NCBI GenBank assembly: GCA_028554795.2
Contig: CM068828.1
Span: 16,109,630 to 16,173,629 of the forward strand
DNA from: Sinohyriopsis cumingii
Taxonomy: Eukaryota; Mollusca; Bivalvia; Unionida; Unionidae
Reading direction: 5' to 3'
DNA: 64,000 nucleotides
Part shown: positions 60,880 through 64,000 of the stretch, in pieces
How the letters are laid out: every line of letters starts with the position of its first letter
How positions within the stretch are numbered: the first letter of the stretch is position 1
The notes under the pieces: model-generated
Seen by the model: only the letters and a program-made list of their open reading frames with translations
Database searches by the model: none
What the model was told of the DNA's origin: nothing
Made by a program: the position numbers and the translations under genes

Positions 60880-61655
60880 ACACTCCTTTTGTTAACGTTT
60901 TTAGCTGCATGCCACATGGCAGCTAGAAGCAAGTGCCAAATGTTGTTTCTTCTATATTTCTTGTACGAGGTATGGGGTACTCATCGTCTTGCATTGCGCA
61001 TCACTGCACATATACACATGCACAAATACACGTATAAATCAGGATTCATACAGTTCTGTAAATGTGTGAATACCTTGAAAATCACCCCCACCCCACCCCA
61101 CCCCCCAACTGTATTAGACATCATAGATGAAAATGGAATTTAATCATTGTCTCAGATAACAATATTCCAATCCTTCGCCTATCAGTCTCCCGAGATTGGC
61201 TTTTAAATTCTAATAAAATTTTTTCATTAAGCGAAAATATTCTGCACACAAAAATAGAATGAATCAAGGTAATTTATCCGTTTGCTAACATTGGTGGAAA
61301 TACCGCAATGAATAGCTTTGGATCGCCCACCCATGTGTTATATTGGAAATCCCTTGATGATCCTAAAATCTAGTAATTGTGCAACCTTCTCCATTCCAAT
61401 CCCGATAAAATTTCATTTAAAACTTAACAGCTGGCCGTATTTATCACGAAATTGTCATGTAAAATAATATGCAAATATGCAAATTGTATGTGGAAATCCT
61501 GGTTAAAAGCCTATGCTGTTGCTTGCACGCGTTACAGGTGAAAATACCCCCCTATAGTAACCTAATCACAAGGTAAACATGCTTCCGTATATACTTTAAT
61601 AGAGAATTCTATAGCAGGAAACGAAATAGTGCGGAAAATCAATAACGTATAATTA

Positions 61656-61703
<48 letters not shown>

Positions 61704-62400
61704 CCAGTAATGTGGACTGATAAGAAGTATTTCATAAAACTATTTGAGGTGGGCCATAAGGCAACGAAGTGTACTGAGACATTGCGATAGATGGCAGCTT
61801 TCTGAGGCACTTGTGACTACACATGCCTGTATGAAAATTTCATAATTAGGAATTAGTTCTTGTTTGTTAATTATTTAAATTTGGAAGAAGTATTTGAGCG
61901 ACATGAAGAGCACTGGCTGACTTTGAATTCGCTTTTTGGCTTTGAATACGCTTTTTGACTTCAAGTTGCGGTTGTTCATAACTTATTTGCCCCCATCTTC
62001 CTTTCCCTTCGATATGTTTCATTTCGCTATGCAGATAATTTAAAATTATTGTTCTATACAGAAGACATGTATTGCAGCATAACAGGGCGGGTGTGTCATA
62101 TCTTTGACATGGTATAGTAAGAGCCAAACATTTGACATGTATAACAGCGTAAGAGCTGATACAGACGGGTATTCCATATCTTTAAAGCGGAAATGCATGA
62201 GCGTATACGTATTTCGAAATGATTCAATGACACATAAAAAACGGCGTTACGAGGCTTCCCCTGACTTCTTAATTTCAAATTTATAGTTTATTGAAAAAAG
62301 AAAGAAATATGAAACAGTCTGATTAACATGCGAGTAGTACTCATGCGAATACACGTTTTACAGACCATTGTTTGTTTTGAATATCAAACTGTTTTTGTTT
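60880..62400. other. Probable gene 2 intron; no further exon recognised
   Basis: It holds an (ATT)n microsatellite at 61656-61700 and a C/A-rich patch at 61083-61108. No splice-bounded block resembling the gene 1 TNF exons was found. Confidence 0.5.
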
Positions 62401-62411
62401 CCTTTTGTACC

Positions 62412-62936
62412 CACTATAATGATGCCCACTATACTGATGCCCACTATACTGATACCCACTATGTTGATGCCCACTATACTGATACTCACTATACTGATGC
62501 CCACTATATTGATAATCACTATACTGATGCCCACTATACTGATGCCCACTATACTGATACTCACTATACTGATGCCCACTATATTGATAATCACTATACT
62601 GATGCCCACTATATTGATAATCACTATACTGATGCCCACTATACTGATACTCACTATACTGATGCCCACTATACTGATACTCACTATACTGATGCCCACT
62701 ATACTGATACCCACTATACTGATGCCCACTATAATGATACTCACTATACTGATGCCCACTATACTGATACTCACTATACTGATGCCCACTATATTGATAA
62801 TCACTATACTGATGCCCACTATACTGATACCCACTATACTGATGCCCACTATACTGATACTCACTATACTGATGCCCACTATATTGATAATCACTATACT
62901 GATGCCCACTATACTGATACTCACTATACTGATGCG
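62412..62936. repeat. 15-bp satellite (CACTATACTGATGCC)
   Basis: 35 units of 15 bp with the last three bases and TACTG/TATTG varying: GCC, ACC, ACT, AAT. Variants alternate, so the working period is often 30 bp, and longer blocks recur. It is open in several frames (HYTDA repeats in a 231-residue + ORF; GISIV repeats on the - strand), a by-product of the period. Confidence 0.96.
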
Positions 62937-63167
62937 TATATGTGCACTCCTTGTTTTGATTTAATTGATGATGCCATTTCCAAACTGATATACGTGCATC
63001 TTTTCACTCCTATAAGCTTCTAAAGTAGGGTGTTGTAGTGACATAAACAAAACATACAGTTGTTCCAAGTTGCACGTATAGCGAACCTCGCTTTTACGAA
63101 TTCTATTATATGGCGAACGCCGGCTTTTGTATTCCAAACGTATACGCACCACTGATAGCAAATGCCC

Positions 63168-63168
<1 letters not shown>

Positions 63169-63257
<89 letters not shown>
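63169..63257. repeat. (TA)n microsatellite
   Basis: About 89 bp of pure TA. Confidence 0.98.
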
Positions 63258-63261
<4 letters not shown>

Positions 63262-63350
63262 GCCGGCTAATAATATTCAATATTTATTAGTAATATGAAA
63301 TGTACAACAGTTATTTCAAATTTCGAATTAACCCCATTTGTTTCATTCAG

Positions 63351-63382
63351 TTTTTGGATACTCTGAAAACACAGGCACTTTG
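63351..63382 (+). CDS. Possible gene 2 exon 3 (linker)
   Basis: 32 bp after a good acceptor (tttcattcag) and before a weak donor (gtggca). Phase 1 in and phase 0 out, as in the 35-bp gene 1 linker exon, reading through a completed Leu codon to FGYSENTGTL. It is supported only by phase, length and position. Confidence 0.25.
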
Positions 63383-63389
63383 GTGGCAT

Positions 63390-64000
63390 CTTTAATGGTT
63401 GCATGAAACCTAAATACTCTTTTGTCAAAAATCTAAATCATATTTTATTCTGCATATATTGGTGTATCTAATGTAAAGGGTAGGAAATATTTTGAAATAT
63501 ATTTTTTGTTCAAGTCAAAAGTAAATCAAACGTACATTGGTACAATTTGTGTTCAAACGTAGGCGGTCTCTGAAGTGAGGTGTTACGCATGGGTCTGGAA
63601 TTTAAATAAAATAATTTCTGTGTGAATCAGCGGACCCTATTTTCACCTAATCATATCACTGGAATTTTCATTTTCATCTAAAAACCCGATGCTGTAATTC
63701 CTTAGTTTCAATGAAGAAACTGTGCTTCTCCCTCGTTATTTGCCACCATTATATCACACTCCACTCATCCCCCGGATGTTTGAAAATAACACAATTTTCC
63801 CTTCCTAAATTCTATCGTGATGTAACGCCAACCTACAATAAGTCAAACACTTCAGGCTGAATTCCAACAGATGGCGTATTACGTTTATTGTTTAAGATGC
63901 CCATTGGTTCGCAAATATTTCGAAACGGTACAGATTAGGCAGTCCATATCTTCAATTTATTGTTGTATACATACTTGGTTTAATTTTCTTGCTGTAGTAG
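63390..64000. other. No gene seen
   Basis: AT-rich end of the window, probably intron of gene 2. Nothing recognised. Confidence 0.45.

Noticed and set aside
62328..63023. 231-residue HYTDA-repeat protein
   Set aside because: It is a 15-bp satellite, open in other frames and on the other strand; the non-repeat ends have no domain.

Overview
This is nuclear DNA from an animal, most likely a mollusc and probably a bivalve. Genes are split by GT-AG introns. The background is AT-rich and dense in (TA)n microsatellites, minisatellite arrays, two tRNA-headed SINE families, a decayed LINE and hAT-type non-autonomous DNA transposons. The species call is inference: the SINE bodies resemble repeats I associate with bivalve genomes, and I could not search a database. 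No bacterial features, rRNA, genuine tRNA or CRISPR are present.

Host genes. Two neighbouring genes on the + strand encode TNF-superfamily ligands of the ectodysplasin (EDA)/Eiger type. Gene 1 enters from the left edge. Six exons (751-835, 2177-2211, 3259-3328, 3625-3699, 4427-4563, 5180-5449) join in phase into 223 codons covering a furin-like stalk and a whole TNF homology domain. Its membrane-anchor exon lies upstream of the window. Gene 2 begins at 55107 with a cytoplasmic/transmembrane exon and continues with a stalk exon at 60774-60873 that matches the gene 1 stalk exon in content and intron phase. A possible third exon lies at 63351-63382, and the TNF domain lies beyond the right edge. 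The two genes show complementary parts of one gene structure and are best read as tandem paralogues.

Between them (about 5.6-54.9 kb) I see no host gene. The space holds: (a) a diverged, repeatedly duplicated block with copies or parts at about 7.4-7.9, 8.5-14.9, 16.6-19.9, 21.3-21.9, 40.7-41.3 and 45.7-46.3 kb, carrying 36-bp and 39-bp minisatellites; (b) a hAT-like element at 6445-7133 and a second at 19321-19615, each with 8-bp target duplications; (c) a broken LINE at about 22.2-24.3 kb; (d) long minisatellites with 35-50-bp units, three of which share one ancestral unit; (e) a 2,400-bp DNA transposon at 36814-39213 with inverted ends, a TTA target duplication, a TATA box and an uninterrupted 562-codon ORF.

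The transposon is the most interesting single object. Its ends start CACTGG, it duplicates 3 bp, and its protein combines N-terminal Cys-rich motifs with a possible DDE-type acidic triad. I recognise the protein only as a widespread uncharacterised family, and its flanks show that it is a transposon ORF. Most other long ORFs in the window are by-products of tandem repeats whose unit is a multiple of 3.
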